DNA of 64,000 bases from Bradyrhizobium cosmicum (GCF_007290395.2 NZ_CP041656.2:6572001-6636000); one strand, 5' to 3'. Positions 8,091 through 17,816 are shown, counted from the stretch's first letter. A program made the numbers and translations. Notes: a model not told the origin generated them from the sequence alone.

Positions 8091-8873
8091 GTGACGGTGA
8101 TCGACTTCTCCGCCTTCATCGGACGGCTCGCGACCGCCTCCGGCGAAACCATCCTGCCGTTCTTCCGCACCTCGCTGTCGATCGACGACAAGAGCAAGAC
8201 CAAGGATTTCGACCCCGTGACGGAGGCCGACCGCGCCGCCGAAGCGGTGATGCGGCGGCTGATCAAGGCCAGCTTCCCCCAGCACGGTATCGTCGGCGAG
8301 GAATTCGGCAATGAGCGCGAGGATTCCGACTATGTCTGGGTGCTCGATCCCATTGACGGCACCAAATCCTTCATCGGTGGATTTCCGATCTGGGGCACGC
8401 TGATCGCATTGCTGCACAAGGGCACGCCTGTGTACGGCATGATGCACCAGCCCTTCATCGGCGAACGCTTCTCCGGCGACAATGGTTCGGCCACCTATCA
8501 TGGCCCCTCCGGCGAGCGCCGGCTCCAGGTCCGCCGCTGCGCTTCGCTGTCGGAGGCGACGACCTACACCACCAGCCCGTTGCTGATGAACGAGCGCGAC
8601 CGCGCCATTTTCGGACGGATCGAGCAGGGCGCGCGGCTGTCGCGCTATGGCGGCGATTGCTACTCCTATTGCATGCTCGCGGCCGGCCACGTCGACCTCG
8701 TGGTCGAGACCGAGCTGAAGCCCTACGACATCGCGGCCCTGATCCCGATCGTGACCGGCGCCGGCGGCGTCGTCACCACCTGGGAAGGCAAGCCGGCGCA
8801 AGGCGGCGGCCGCATCATCGCCGCCGGTGACGCCCGGGTTCACGAAGAAGCACTGAAGCTGCTCAACCAATAG
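8091..8873 (+). CDS. hisN: Histidinol-phosphatase, inositol-monophosphatase type
   Basis: This 260-residue phosphatase of the inositol-monophosphatase superfamily is expected to convert L-histidinol phosphate to histidinol in histidine synthesis, with Mg2+. The metal-binding set is visible: Asp41 in DPVTEADR, Glu70 and Glu71 in VGEEFG, and Asp86 and Asp89 in LDPIDGTKSF. The late aspartate lies in KPYDIAALIPIV. Length and motifs fit the HisN branch used by actinobacteria and many alphaproteobacteria. The GTG start at 8091 fits the alignment of the N-terminal helix. Related enzymes act on inositol phosphates or PAP, so the substrate is family inference. Confidence 0.82.
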   Translation: MTVIDFSAFIGRLATASGETILPFFRTSLSIDDKSKTKDFDPVTEADRAAEAVMRRLIKASFPQHGIVGEEFGNEREDSDYVWVLDPIDGTKSFIGGFPIWGTLIALLHKGTPVYGMMHQPFIGERFSGDNGSATYHGPSGERRLQVRRCASLSEATTYTTSPLLMNERDRAIFGRIEQGARLSRYGGDCYSYCMLAAGHVDLVVETELKPYDIAALIPIVTGAGGVVTTWEGKPAQGGGRIIAAGDARVHEEALKLLNQ

Positions 8874-8900
8874 GCCGTTAAGAAGCCTGCAGGAGCCCGC

Positions 8901-9866
8901 ATGAAGATCCCCCGCACGCTGCTCCTCACGATCCTGCTGCTGCTGCCGACGATGGCGTCGGCGCAGAATTTCCCGGCCAAGCCGATCAAGCTGATCGTGC
9001 CGTTCCCGGCCGGCGGCCCCAACGACATCATCGCCCGCGTGATCGGCCAGCGCATGTCGGAGCTGTCGGGCCAGCCGGTGCTGATCGACAATCGCGGCGG
9101 CCAGGGCGGCGTGCTCGGCACCGACGCGGTCGCAAAGAGCCAGCCTGACGGCTACACCATCGCGATATCGAGCGCCGGCGCGCTTGCGATCAGCCCGAGC
9201 ATGGAGAAGGTCGCCTACGACACTTTGGCCGACCTCACACCGGTGACGCTGGTTGCGACCGTGCCGGAAATGCTTGTCGTCGCCACCAACGTGCCGGCCA
9301 AGGACATCGGCGAGCTGATCGCGCTGGCCAAGGCGCAGCCCGGCAAGCTCAACTTCGCGTCTTCCGGCCCCGGCAGCCTGCCGCATCTGGCCGGCGAGTT
9401 GTTCAAGCTGACAGCCAGGATCGACATCGTCCACGTGCCCTATCGCGGCGCCGCGCCGGCGGTGAATGATTTGCTGGGCCAGCAGGTGCAAATGACGTTC
9501 CTGGACCTGCCGGTGCTGCTGCCGCAGGTCAAGGCAGGCGCCCTGCGGCCGATCGCGGTCGGCTCGGCCGAGCGATCACCGACTGCGCCTGACGTGCCGA
9601 CGACGGCAGAAGCCGGCTTTCCCGACCTGCGCATCGAGAACTGGTACGGCATGGTGGCGCCGAAGGGCACGCCGAAGGAGATCGTCGCGGCGCTGCATGG
9701 CCTGGCGACCAAGGCGATGGCCGATCCCGCGGTGAAGGAAAAGCTCGCCGCCCAGGGCGCGACGCTCGTTGGTGACGAGCCAGAGCATTTTCGCAAATTC
9801 ATCGCGGACGAGACCGCGAAATGGACCAAGGTGATCAAGGACGCCGGGGTCGAGACGGCGAAGTAG
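8901..9866 (+). CDS. Tripartite tricarboxylate transporter substrate-binding protein (Bug/TctC)
   Basis: This is a 321-residue periplasmic binding protein with a clear signal peptide (MKIPRTLLLTILLLLPTMA, cleavage after ASAQ). The mature start FPAKPIKLIVPFPAGGPND is the hallmark of the Bug family, followed by QPDGYT and HVPYRGAAPA. These proteins bind carboxylates for TctAB-type transporters or act as free sensors. No tctA or tctB gene lies beside it. It begins 27 nt after hisN with GGAG-like sequence (CAGGAGCC) before the ATG, so it may be co-transcribed with hisN. The ligand is unknown. Confidence 0.92.
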   Translation: MKIPRTLLLTILLLLPTMASAQNFPAKPIKLIVPFPAGGPNDIIARVIGQRMSELSGQPVLIDNRGGQGGVLGTDAVAKSQPDGYTIAISSAGALAISPSMEKVAYDTLADLTPVTLVATVPEMLVVATNVPAKDIGELIALAKAQPGKLNFASSGPGSLPHLAGELFKLTARIDIVHVPYRGAAPAVNDLLGQQVQMTFLDLPVLLPQVKAGALRPIAVGSAERSPTAPDVPTTAEAGFPDLRIENWYGMVAPKGTPKEIVAALHGLATKAMADPAVKEKLAAQGATLVGDEPEHFRKFIADETAKWTKVIKDAGVETAK

Positions 9867-9874
9867 GCCACACC

Positions 9875-9959
9875 GTCATGGCCGGGCTTGTCCCGGCCAT
9901 CCACGTCTCTCCCACTCGGCACGAAGAACGTGGATGCCCGGGACAAGCCCGGGCATGAC
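9875..9959. repeat. Palindromic intergenic repeat, family A copy 1
   Basis: The ends GTCATGGCCGGGCTTGTCCC and its near-complement at 9929-9959 form a long imperfect hairpin with a variable centre. A nearly identical copy lies at 17817-17900. Both sit between the 3' ends of convergent genes, so they may act as bidirectional terminators or mRNA-end structures. Confidence 0.85.
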
Positions 9960-9978
9960 GAATTTGTGGGGTCCCCTC

Positions 9979-10869
9979 TCACACCGCCTCGGCCCGCAAA
10001 TGCTCCACCAGCATCTTGGCCGGCCGTGGCAGCGCCTTGAAGCTGCGCGCGCAGATCACGAGGCGCCTGTTGGCCCAGGCATCGCGCAGGCGGACCATGG
10101 CGAGCGGCATCAGCTTGGCGCAGCGGCGGGCGGCGGCTTCGGGCACCAGCGCGACGCCGACGTCGGCGGCGACCATCTGGCAGATCGCGTCGAAGTCGCG
10201 CAACCGTGCGCGGAAATGCGGACGCATCCCGAGCCGTGCGGCGTGCTTGGAAATATGGACCTGAAGCGCGGTGGCGCTGGTCAGCCCGACAAAGTCGCAA
10301 GCGCCCGCCTCCTTGAAGTCGATCTGGCGGCGGCCGGCGAAGGGGCCGCGGCGCGACGTGACCAGGGTCAGGCGGTCCTCGCTGAAGGCGAAGCGCTCGA
10401 TATGATCGGGCAGCGCATGCTCGGCGGCAAAACCGAGATCGGCAGCGCCCGCGGTGATCGCCGCCGCGATGTCGGTGCTCTCGCGCTCCTCGATGTCGAT
10501 GGCGACGTCGCGATGCTCGCGCAGGAAGCCGGCCAACGCCTTGGGCAGATGCTCCGACAGCCCCGAGGTGTTGGCGAGCAAATGCACGCTGGCGCGCACG
10601 CCGCTGGCAAAGCCGGCGAGGTCGCCGCGCATGGCGTCGATCTGATGGATGACGACCCGGGCATGGTCGAGCAGGCTCTCGCCCGCCGCCGTCAATTCGA
10701 CGCCGCGGCGGCCACGCTTGAGCAGCGCGACGCCTAGAGCATCCTCGAGCCCTTTGATGCGGGCGCTGGCCGAGGCCAAGGCGAGATGCGACCGCTCCGC
10801 GCCGCGGGTGATGCTGCGCTGGTCGGCGACCGCGATGAAGAGCTGGAGGTCGACGAGGTCGAAACGCAT
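9979..10869 (-). CDS. LysR-family transcriptional regulator
   Basis: This 296-residue protein has a LysR N-terminal helix-turn-helix (residues 1-60, LQLFIAVADQRSITRGAER) and a type-2 periplasmic-binding-like effector domain for the rest. The unusual 'SHLALASASARIKGLE' recognition helix matches the YtlI/CynR-like branch only loosely. It is divergent from the TauE/SafE exporter gene (91 bp between starts), the standard arrangement in which a LysR protein controls its neighbour and itself. The effector is not predictable from sequence. Confidence 0.92.
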   Translation of the reverse strand: MRFDLVDLQLFIAVADQRSITRGAERSHLALASASARIKGLEDALGVALLKRGRRGVELTAAGESLLDHARVVIHQIDAMRGDLAGFASGVRASVHLLANTSGLSEHLPKALAGFLREHRDVAIDIEERESTDIAAAITAGAADLGFAAEHALPDHIERFAFSEDRLTLVTSRRGPFAGRRQIDFKEAGACDFVGLTSATALQVHISKHAARLGMRPHFRARLRDFDAICQMVAADVGVALVPEAAARRCAKLMPLAMVRLRDAWANRRLVICARSFKALPRPAKMLVEHLRAEAV

Positions 10870-10959
10870 GGCTGGTCTCCGCAGCTTTCGTCAGTGACGA
10901 AGGCTGTCTCCGTAACCTCCAGATTGCGCCGGCGCGCGGCTTCGGTCAATGTGCCCGGT

Positions 10960-11712
10960 ATGATCGACCCGCTTCTCATTGTCATCGCTGCCGTCTTCCT
11001 GATCGCCGGATTCGTCAAGGGCGTGGTCGGGCTCGGCCTGCCGACGGTGTCCATGGGCCTGCTCGCCGTGAGCATGGCGCCAAGCCGCGCCATCGCCATC
11101 GTGATCGTGCCGGCCATCGTCACCAACATCTGGCAGACCTTCGCCGGCCCCTATTTGCGCGATATCCTGAGGCGGCTTTGGCCGCTGATGATCGGCACCG
11201 TGATCGGCTGCTGGCTCAATGCCGGCGCGCTGACCGGCCCGCATGCGCGCTACGGCACGATCGTGCTCGGCGTCCTGCTGGTGATCTACGCGGTGATCGG
11301 GCTGAACAAGTTTCAGTTCCACGTCGCGCCAGAGAACGAGAAATGGGTCGGCGGCGTGGTCGGGGTGATCACCGGCATGATCTCGGCCTCGACCGGCGTG
11401 CAGGTGATCCCCTCGATGCCGTTCATGCAGGCGATCGGCATGGAGAAGGACGAACTGGTGCAGGCGCTCGGCGTGTTCTTCACGACCGCGACGCTGGCGC
11501 TCGCCTTCACCCTGACCGCTGGCGGATTGCTGACGCCGGCCAACGCCGTGCCGGGCGCCGTGGGCATGGCCATGGCCTTTGCCGGAATGTTCATCGGCCA
11601 GTCCGTGCGGGCGCGGATGCCGGCGGAAGCCTTCCGCCGCTGGTTCCTGATCGCGATGATTTTGCTCGGCGTCTATCTCGCCGGCAGCGCGCTGCTGAAA
11701 GAGTTTGCCTGA
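10960..11712 (+). CDS. TauE/SafE-family membrane exporter
   Basis: This 250-residue integral membrane protein has about eight hydrophobic segments. It shows the duplicated family motif: GFVKGVVGLGLPTVSMGL in the first half and the partner GVITGMISASTGVQVIPSMP in the second. The family exports small anions such as sulfite, sulfoacetate or other organosulfur compounds. I prefer the ATG at 10960; an in-frame GTG at 10951 is also possible and more upstream starts overlap the divergent LysR gene. The LysR gene on the opposite strand is the probable regulator. The substrate is unknown. Confidence 0.9.
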   Translation: MIDPLLIVIAAVFLIAGFVKGVVGLGLPTVSMGLLAVSMAPSRAIAIVIVPAIVTNIWQTFAGPYLRDILRRLWPLMIGTVIGCWLNAGALTGPHARYGTIVLGVLLVIYAVIGLNKFQFHVAPENEKWVGGVVGVITGMISASTGVQVIPSMPFMQAIGMEKDELVQALGVFFTTATLALAFTLTAGGLLTPANAVPGAVGMAMAFAGMFIGQSVRARMPAEAFRRWFLIAMILLGVYLAGSALLKEFA

Positions 11713-11717
11713 GACGC

Positions 11718-12128
11718 TCAGGATTTAGGTTCGTAGCCCGGCACCCATTTTTCGTGCTGGGGCAGATCGTCCTGGATCGTCCACCACGGCGCGCGCGACG
11801 AGATGAAGACATGCAGGCGAGGCCTGACTTGCGGATCGTCGTCGAGCAGGCCGGCGGGAATGCTGACGGTCGGCAGATAGCTCGCCCTGCCCGGCGTCAG
11901 GCAGCCACAGGTCCTGCAACGATTGCGGAAACTTCCCGGCGCGGATTCATAAGCCAAGGTCGTGTCCTCGCCCGCGACGAAGCGAAATTTGTCGGCGTCG
12001 ACATGAGCGTAGGTGGCGAAGGCCGCCCCGGTGAGCTTGCGGCAATTGGCGCAGTGACAATGCGTCAGCGCGCGCACCTGATCGACCTCGAAACGCACGG
12101 CGCCGCAGAGACAGCTTCCACGAACCAT
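11718..12128 (-). CDS. GFA-family protein (glutathione-dependent formaldehyde-activating type)
   Basis: This 136-residue protein has the zinc-binding Cys pattern of the Gfa fold: CLC at 6-8, HCHCANC at 23-29 and a CRTCGC triplet in the middle. Gfa enzymes catalyse formation of S-hydroxymethylglutathione, but many paralogues have unproven roles. The start MVRGSCLCGAV has a strong GGAGG site 6 nt upstream on the minus strand (12131-12140); the longer open frame is rejected. It is convergent with the exporter gene, 5 nt apart, and follows the LysE gene on the same strand. Confidence 0.88.
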   Translation of the reverse strand: MVRGSCLCGAVRFEVDQVRALTHCHCANCRKLTGAAFATYAHVDADKFRFVAGEDTTLAYESAPGSFRNRCRTCGCLTPGRASYLPTVSIPAGLLDDDPQVRPRLHVFISSRAPWWTIQDDLPQHEKWVPGYEPKS

Positions 12129-12196
12129 CGAAACCTCCCTCCCGCGCGGCCTCCATCGGGCCGACTGCGGCTGCACCAGTCATTCGTTCGAACGAG

Positions 12197-12829
12197 CTAC
12201 CGCGTCTCCAGCATGGCGACGCGGATGCCGAGATAGATAAAGAGGCCGCCGAGCGCGCGGTTGACCCAGGCGATTGCGCCATCCGAACTCCGCAGGCGGT
12301 GCGCGGCCTTGGCCGCGAACGCCGCCAGCACCAGGCACCACAGCGTCCCCGTAAAGATGAAGATCAGGCCGAGCGTCAGGAAGGCCAGCGGCTTGTGCGA
12401 CGAATCGGCTGCGACGAATTGCGGCAGGAAGGCCAGGAAGAACAGCGCGACCTTGGGATTGAGCGCGTTGGTGAAAACGCCCTGGAAGAAGACCCGCCGA
12501 AGCGAGCTCCGCACCGGCTCGTCGATCGCCGACGCCAGCGCCGGACGCGACCACAGCATCTGAAGTCCTGTGACGACCAGATAGGCTGCGCCAACAAGCT
12601 TCAGGATCGAGAACGCGGTCGACGACGCCATCAGCAGGGCCGACAGGCCGATCGCCGCGGCCGCAACGTGGAAAAAGCAGCCGCAACTGATGCCGAGCGC
12701 GGCAGCGGCACCGCCTCGCCAGCCCATCTGCATGCTGCGTCCGATCACATAGACGGAGTCCGGCCCCGGCGTGATGTTGAGCAGCACGCCCGACAGGATG
12801 AAGAGCCACATTTCGTGAATGCCCAGCAT
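12197..12829 (-). CDS. LysE-family translocator
   Basis: This 210-residue membrane protein has about six hydrophobic segments and the LysE/RhtB signature near its start, NITPGPDSVYVIGRS. The family exports amino acids such as lysine, homoserine or threonine. The start MLGIHEMWLF is chosen because translation upstream of it is non-family and proline/arginine-rich. It lies 68 nt upstream of the GFA gene on the same strand. The exported substrate is unknown. Confidence 0.9.
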   Translation of the reverse strand: MLGIHEMWLFILSGVLLNITPGPDSVYVIGRSMQMGWRGGAAAALGISCGCFFHVAAAAIGLSALLMASSTAFSILKLVGAAYLVVTGLQMLWSRPALASAIDEPVRSSLRRVFFQGVFTNALNPKVALFFLAFLPQFVAADSSHKPLAFLTLGLIFIFTGTLWCLVLAAFAAKAAHRLRSSDGAIAWVNRALGGLFIYLGIRVAMLETR

Positions 12830-13064
12830 GTGAGGTGCCCCCGCCGCCCCGCTCCGCGTCTCAAGGGGTGGGCTTAGTTGGTTCACCCTCCGCCGTCCAC
12901 CACCGGAATCGCGGAGGATTTACCTCGAATTTGCAATACGGATCATACTATCGCTCGGCTGCATCTGCTCTATAAAGGCAGGGTTCTTGCAATGCGGGAT
13001 TCGAGGCGGCTGCCACGCCGTGGCCGGTCACAGATCCCTTCCAAGTCTCTTGGAGCCCCGGAAT

Positions 13065-14861
13065 ATGGAAAGACGTCTGGCTGCCATCGTCTGCGCCGAT
13101 GTCGCCGGCTATTCGCGCATGATGGGCAGCGACGAGGCCGGCACCCATGCCGCCTTCAAGGCTCACCGCAGCGCGATCCATCCCATCATCCTCAATCACG
13201 GCGGCCGCGTCATCAAGAACACCGGCGACGGCTTCCTGCTCGAGTTCCCCTCGATCGTCGGCGCCACCGAGGCGTCGATCGCGATGCAGACGCTGATGGC
13301 GGAGCGCAACCACCATTTGCCCGCCGACCGCGCCATGCAGTTTCGACTCGGCATCCACATGGGCGACGTCATCGCCGACGAGGGCGAGGTATTCGGTGAC
13401 GATGTCAACATTGCCGTCCGCCTGGAATCCGTGGCGAGCCCCGGCGGCTTCGCGATCTCGGCCAAGGCCTACAAGGAGGCCAGCCGGCATCTGACCGTGC
13501 CGCTGGTCGATGGCGGCAACCATCGCTTCAAGAACATCAAGGACCCGGTCGCGATCTGGACCTGGTCCCCGGAAGGTGCACCGGCGCTGGCCCCCGAGCA
13601 GCGGGAAGCATCGGCGCTGTCGCAACAGTACCGCACCGCTATCGTCGGCGTGCTGCCCTTCGCCAATCTCAGCGATGCCCAGGACGAATATTTCTCCGAC
13701 GGACTGACCGAGGATCTGATCCACGCGCTGTCGCTGCAATCGTTCTACCGCGTGCTGAGCCGCAACTCGACCTTCGCCTTCAAGGGCAACAATGTCAGCA
13801 CCCGGCTGATCGCGCGGGAGATCGACGCCACGTATCTGATCCAGGGTTCGGTGCGGCGGGCCGGAGCCAAGATCCGCGTCACCGCCGAGCTGATCGCGCC
13901 CGAGACCGGCGAGCAGCTCTGGACCGGCCGCTACGACCGCGACATCGGCGACCTCTTCGCGATGCAGGACGAGATCACCACCAATTTGTCAGCCGCCATC
14001 GCTACCGAGATCGTCCGGGCGGAGGCCTCCGCGCCGGCGCGGCTCTCGACCGACGTGACCGCCTGGGACCGCTTCCTCAAGGGGCTGTCGCATTACTACC
14101 GGCAGACCAAGGAAGATCTGCACCTCGCCATCGACCTGTTCGGGGAGGCCATCAAGCTCGACCCCAAGCTGTCGATCGCGCACGCCTACCTCGCCACGAT
14201 CCAGATCCAGAGCATCCAGTTCGGCTGGATCAAGGGCACGCGCGAGATGTGGGCGGAGGCGATGAAGCTCGCCGAGACCAGCGTCCGGCTCGACCCGCGC
14301 TCCTCCTTCGCCTTCTCGATCCTGTCCTGGGCGCACGGGATGGAAGGGCACTACGAGGCGGCGATGGACGCCGCCAAGCGCGCCGTCGCGCTCAACCCCT
14401 ATGACAACGGCGCACGCGGGGTGCTCGGCATCTGCCATTTCATCGTCGGCGAGCATCGCGAGGCGATCGAGCTGTTCTCGATGGCCTCGCAGCGCGACAA
14501 CAGCGACCCGCGCTACCAATGGGCGGCGCTGAACGCTTTCAGCCACTATCTGCTGGGGCAGTACGACGCGACGCTGTCATGGGCCCGCGAGCAGCTCTAC
14601 ATCAACCCGAACCACATGCAGGCGCTGGCGATTCGCGCTGCGGCATTGGCACAATTGGGCCGCATCGGCGAGGCGACCGAGGCCACCGGCGTGCTGATGG
14701 GCCACTACCCGACCCTGAACGTCGACCGGCACTTGCGCAATTTTCACTGGAAGCGGCCCGAGGACCTCGCCCATTACCGCGACGGGCTTCTGAAGGCGGG
14801 CGTGCCGCTCGCCAGGCTGACCTTGATCCAGAGCGACGTCAAACGTGCGGCGGAGTCCTGA
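13065..14861 (+). CDS. Class III adenylate/guanylate cyclase with TolB-like and TPR regions
   Basis: This 598-residue cytosolic protein has three parts. Residues 1-170 are a class III cyclase domain (AAIVCADVAGYSRMM carries the metal-binding Asp; NTGDGFLLEF carries the second). Residues about 185-330 resemble the TolB-like 'integral membrane sensor' linker often found in such proteins (VGVLPFANLSD, SDGLTEDLI, YLIQGSVRR). Residues about 345-590 are tetratricopeptide-type repeats. The start MERRLAAIV follows GGAG at 13052-13055. Rhizobia carry many paralogues of this architecture. They are presumed to make cAMP in response to protein partners, but the input for this one is unknown. Confidence 0.9.
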   Translation: MERRLAAIVCADVAGYSRMMGSDEAGTHAAFKAHRSAIHPIILNHGGRVIKNTGDGFLLEFPSIVGATEASIAMQTLMAERNHHLPADRAMQFRLGIHMGDVIADEGEVFGDDVNIAVRLESVASPGGFAISAKAYKEASRHLTVPLVDGGNHRFKNIKDPVAIWTWSPEGAPALAPEQREASALSQQYRTAIVGVLPFANLSDAQDEYFSDGLTEDLIHALSLQSFYRVLSRNSTFAFKGNNVSTRLIAREIDATYLIQGSVRRAGAKIRVTAELIAPETGEQLWTGRYDRDIGDLFAMQDEITTNLSAAIATEIVRAEASAPARLSTDVTAWDRFLKGLSHYYRQTKEDLHLAIDLFGEAIKLDPKLSIAHAYLATIQIQSIQFGWIKGTREMWAEAMKLAETSVRLDPRSSFAFSILSWAHGMEGHYEAAMDAAKRAVALNPYDNGARGVLGICHFIVGEHREAIELFSMASQRDNSDPRYQWAALNAFSHYLLGQYDATLSWAREQLYINPNHMQALAIRAAALAQLGRIGEATEATGVLMGHYPTLNVDRHLRNFHWKRPEDLAHYRDGLLKAGVPLARLTLIQSDVKRAAES

Positions 14862-15045
14862 CCCGCGGCCCGCGGTCACCGGCAACTCGTCGCGCCCTCC
14901 GGCCCGCTTTTGTTGACGGGACAGTGAATTCAGCCACACTTCGCCACACGCTGAAGTAGTATAGCCTGATGCCGGTTTGTTAGGACTTTCCGCGCTTGAT
15001 CGGCGCGCCTGCATTTGACGATTCGCCGTTTTCAGGATTTGGGCC

Positions 15046-17802
15046 ATGAACGACCCCGCCTCCAAGCCCCCTTTCGATCCCTCGATCCAGGTCTCGCCGA
15101 ATAATCCCTGTCCGTTCCTGCGTGGCCTCGTGGGCGGAGGCTTCGTCGATGGCGACACCGTCCCGCTCGGCAAGCTGTCGGAGACGATTGCGAATGCGAG
15201 CGGCGAGACCGGGCTGAAGAAAGCATTCGCCCGTCTCCAGGTCCGCGGCGTGGCGCTCATCGCCAACGGCCTCGGTCATATCCTCAAGAGCATCTTCTCG
15301 GGCGCGCAGCTCGACGCGCTGCGCGGCGGCCCGCTCGACAAGCTCGGCGCCGGCTCACGCATCCTCGGCGTCGACGGCAAGGTCAACGAGGGCGAGATCA
15401 AGCGGCTCGAGAGCTTTGGCCGGACTTACCCGGATCCGAACGGCGGCGGCACCGAGCCCGGCCTCAATGCCGCGGAAATCCAGACCTTCATGCGCGACAA
15501 CCTGAAGCGCGCCGGCAGCGCCGGGCGCTGGTACTACCCGCTGCTGATGAAGTTCGAATGGCCGATCCTCCTGAAGATCATCGGCAAGGGCGAAGGCGAG
15601 AACCGCTATCTCGGCGTCGCCGACGTGCGCACGCTGTTCAACGCGCGCCAATTCCCCGTCCGCATCAACCAGCGGCTGGTGTCGCAGCCGGTGCCGTCCA
15701 CCTGCCAGCGCGTGGCATTGGGGGCCGCGAAGCTTCTGGCCCTGCTCGTCGCCATCGGTCTCGCCATCCTGGTCGCGGTCGCCGAATTCCCCAACCAGGT
15801 CCGCGCGATGCTGCCGCAGAAGGGCATCCTCGTAAACCTTCTGCCCCCGCCCTTGCCGAAGCTTCCGGAAACGACAGCCGCGTTCTGGCTCGAGCAGAAC
15901 TGGTCGCTGAAGGACCGGCACTGGTTCCATCATGCCAGCCAGGGCACCGCGACCTTCCCGGTGCCCTATGACTGGTTCATGGCGCTGGAGCAGCCGCGGC
16001 TGCATCTGTTCTCGCGGCCCGGCATGATGAAGGACAGCGCCTATCTCGAGCGCTACGGCTTCATCCCGAGCCCGCAATCGATCCAGACCGACACCACGAC
16101 GCTGCGCCGCTATGGCTATGCCAATGTCTATGAGACGACGCAGGCATCGGACTGGTCGACACGATGGACTCCCGCGGAGAACGTCGACGGCCTGCCGGTC
16201 GGCTTCGCCCGGATGACCGGCGTCACCGATCCCGCGACGGGCCGCCGCGAGCAGGACAAGATCGGGCTGACCTGCGCGGCCTGCCATACCGGCCAGATCC
16301 ATTACAAGGGCATCGACGTCCGCTTCGACGGCGGCCCGGCCATGACCGACCTGAAGAAGCTCGAGCTCTCGACCGGCCTGTCGATCGCCTACACGCTTTA
16401 CGTGCCATTTCGCTTCCAGCGCTTTGCCGATCGCGTGCTCGGCCCCGAGGCCAGCAAGTCGGACCGCGACGCGCTCAAGCAGCAGCTCAGCGCGATCGGC
16501 AATTTCCTGATCGATTGGGCCAAGAACTACGGCAAGACCATCGAAGGCAAGAAGACCTGGGACGGCAAGCAGCAGCAGGACACCGAGGAAGGCTTCGGTC
16601 GCCTCGATGCCCTTAATCGCATCGGCAACCAGGTGTTCTCGCAGGACTTCGCGCTCAGCGGGGTCAAGGGCTTCGAGAAGAACCTGCATGCCCAGGACGC
16701 GCCGGTCAGCTATCCCGCGATCTGGACCGTGCCGTGGTTCAAGTTCGCGCAGTACGATGCCTCGATCGAGCAGCCGCTGATCCGCAACGCCGGCGAAGCA
16801 CTCGGCGTCACGGCGCTGCTCAATTTGTCCGACGCCTATCCGGAGGACAGAATCTGGCGCTCCTCGGTTCACGTGCCCACTCTGGGCTGGATCGAGGAGA
16901 TGCTGAGGGGCCCCGATCCGTTCAAGGCGGCCGCGCCGGAGTTCGGCGGCCTGCTGTCGCCGAAATGGCCGTCGCAGATTCTCGGCGACGCCTGGAAGAT
17001 CGATCAGAAGAAGGCCGAGAACGGGCGCAAGATCTACGAGGAGATGTGCGCCGGATGTCACCTGCCGGCCGTCAACACACCGGCCTTCTGGTCCTCGACG
17101 CATTGGGAGCCGAGCGGCGACAGCAAGGTGCTGAACGCGGTGACGATTCCCACCGACGAGATCAAGACGGATCCCGAGCAGTCGCTCGTGCTCGGCAACC
17201 GGACGGTCGACGTGCCCGGCTTCCTGAAGGTGAACACGGCCGACCTCAAGACCTGGTGGCAATGCGATGGCTCGACAGCGAGCTCGCCGACCGAGATGTC
17301 ATATGCGCTCGGCCTCATGACGGTGGTGGATCTGGTCGCCCGCAAATGGATGGACGACGACAAGATCCCGGACGCCGAGCGGGCGAAAATCTGGAATCTC
17401 GCGCGCAAGAACTGCCCCAACCCGGCGCCCGGGCCACGCTATCGCGCGCGGCCGCTGAACGGGATCTGGGCCACGGCGCCCTATCTGCACAACGGCTCGG
17501 TGCCGTCGCTGTACTGGCTGCTGAAGCCCGCGAGCGAGCGCCCGCAGAAATTCTGCATGGGCCGCCGCGACTATGATCCCGTCACCGTCGGCTTTGCCGT
17601 CACCACCGACGAGCGCTGCAAGACCGGCGAGACGCAGTTCTCGACGACGGGACCCGACGGCAAGCCGCTCCAGGGCAACAGCGTGCTCGGCCATTCCTTC
17701 GAGCGCAAGCCGGGCGAACCGCGGCGTCCCGGCGTGATCGGCCGCGAGTTCAAGAGCGACGACGAGCGCTACGAGCTGATCGAGTATCTGAAGACGCTGT
17801 AG
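15046..17802 (+). CDS. Membrane-anchored di-heme cytochrome c, RoxA/peroxidase-like, with unusual N-terminal domain
   Basis: This is a 918-residue protein. The C-terminal two-thirds carry two c-type heme motifs, CAACH (410-414) and CAGCH (668-672), and read like the RoxA-type relatives of bacterial di-heme cytochrome c peroxidases. A single membrane segment lies at about 226-247 (LGAAKLLALLVAIGLAILVA), which would place the heme part in the periplasm. Residues 1-220 precede it and have no signal peptide. They contain NNPCPFLRGLVGGGFVDGD (19-37), recalling the PCP heme-thiolate motif of chloroperoxidase/peroxygenase proteins, and an EF-hand-like DGKVNEGEI (110-118). The substrate is unknown. 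It stands alone, downstream of the cyclase gene. Confidence 0.82.
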   Translation: MNDPASKPPFDPSIQVSPNNPCPFLRGLVGGGFVDGDTVPLGKLSETIANASGETGLKKAFARLQVRGVALIANGLGHILKSIFSGAQLDALRGGPLDKLGAGSRILGVDGKVNEGEIKRLESFGRTYPDPNGGGTEPGLNAAEIQTFMRDNLKRAGSAGRWYYPLLMKFEWPILLKIIGKGEGENRYLGVADVRTLFNARQFPVRINQRLVSQPVPSTCQRVALGAAKLLALLVAIGLAILVAVAEFPNQVRAMLPQKGILVNLLPPPLPKLPETTAAFWLEQNWSLKDRHWFHHASQGTATFPVPYDWFMALEQPRLHLFSRPGMMKDSAYLERYGFIPSPQSIQTDTTTLRRYGYANVYETTQASDWSTRWTPAENVDGLPVGFARMTGVTDPATGRREQDKIGLTCAACHTGQIHYKGIDVRFDGGPAMTDLKKLELSTGLSIAYTLYVPFRFQRFADRVLGPEASKSDRDALKQQLSAIGNFLIDWAKNYGKTIEGKKTWDGKQQQDTEEGFGRLDALNRIGNQVFSQDFALSGVKGFEKNLHAQDAPVSYPAIWTVPWFKFAQYDASIEQPLIRNAGEALGVTALLNLSDAYPEDRIWRSSVHVPTLGWIEEMLRGPDPFKAAAPEFGGLLSPKWPSQILGDAWKIDQKKAENGRKIYEEMCAGCHLPAVNTPAFWSSTHWEPSGDSKVLNAVTIPTDEIKTDPEQSLVLGNRTVDVPGFLKVNTADLKTWWQCDGSTASSPTEMSYALGLMTVVDLVARKWMDDDKIPDAERAKIWNLARKNCPNPAPGPRYRARPLNGIWATAPYLHNGSVPSLYWLLKPASERPQKFCMGRRDYDPVTVGFAVTTDERCKTGETQFSTTGPDGKPLQGNSVLGHSFERKPGEPRRPGVIGREFKSDDERYELIEYLKTL

Positions 17803-17816
17803 CCAAAGCCCTCATC

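Noticed and set aside
15355..17262. A 635-codon minus-strand open frame opposite the di-heme cytochrome gene.
   Set aside because: Shadow frame of a GC-rich gene; no domain or start signal.
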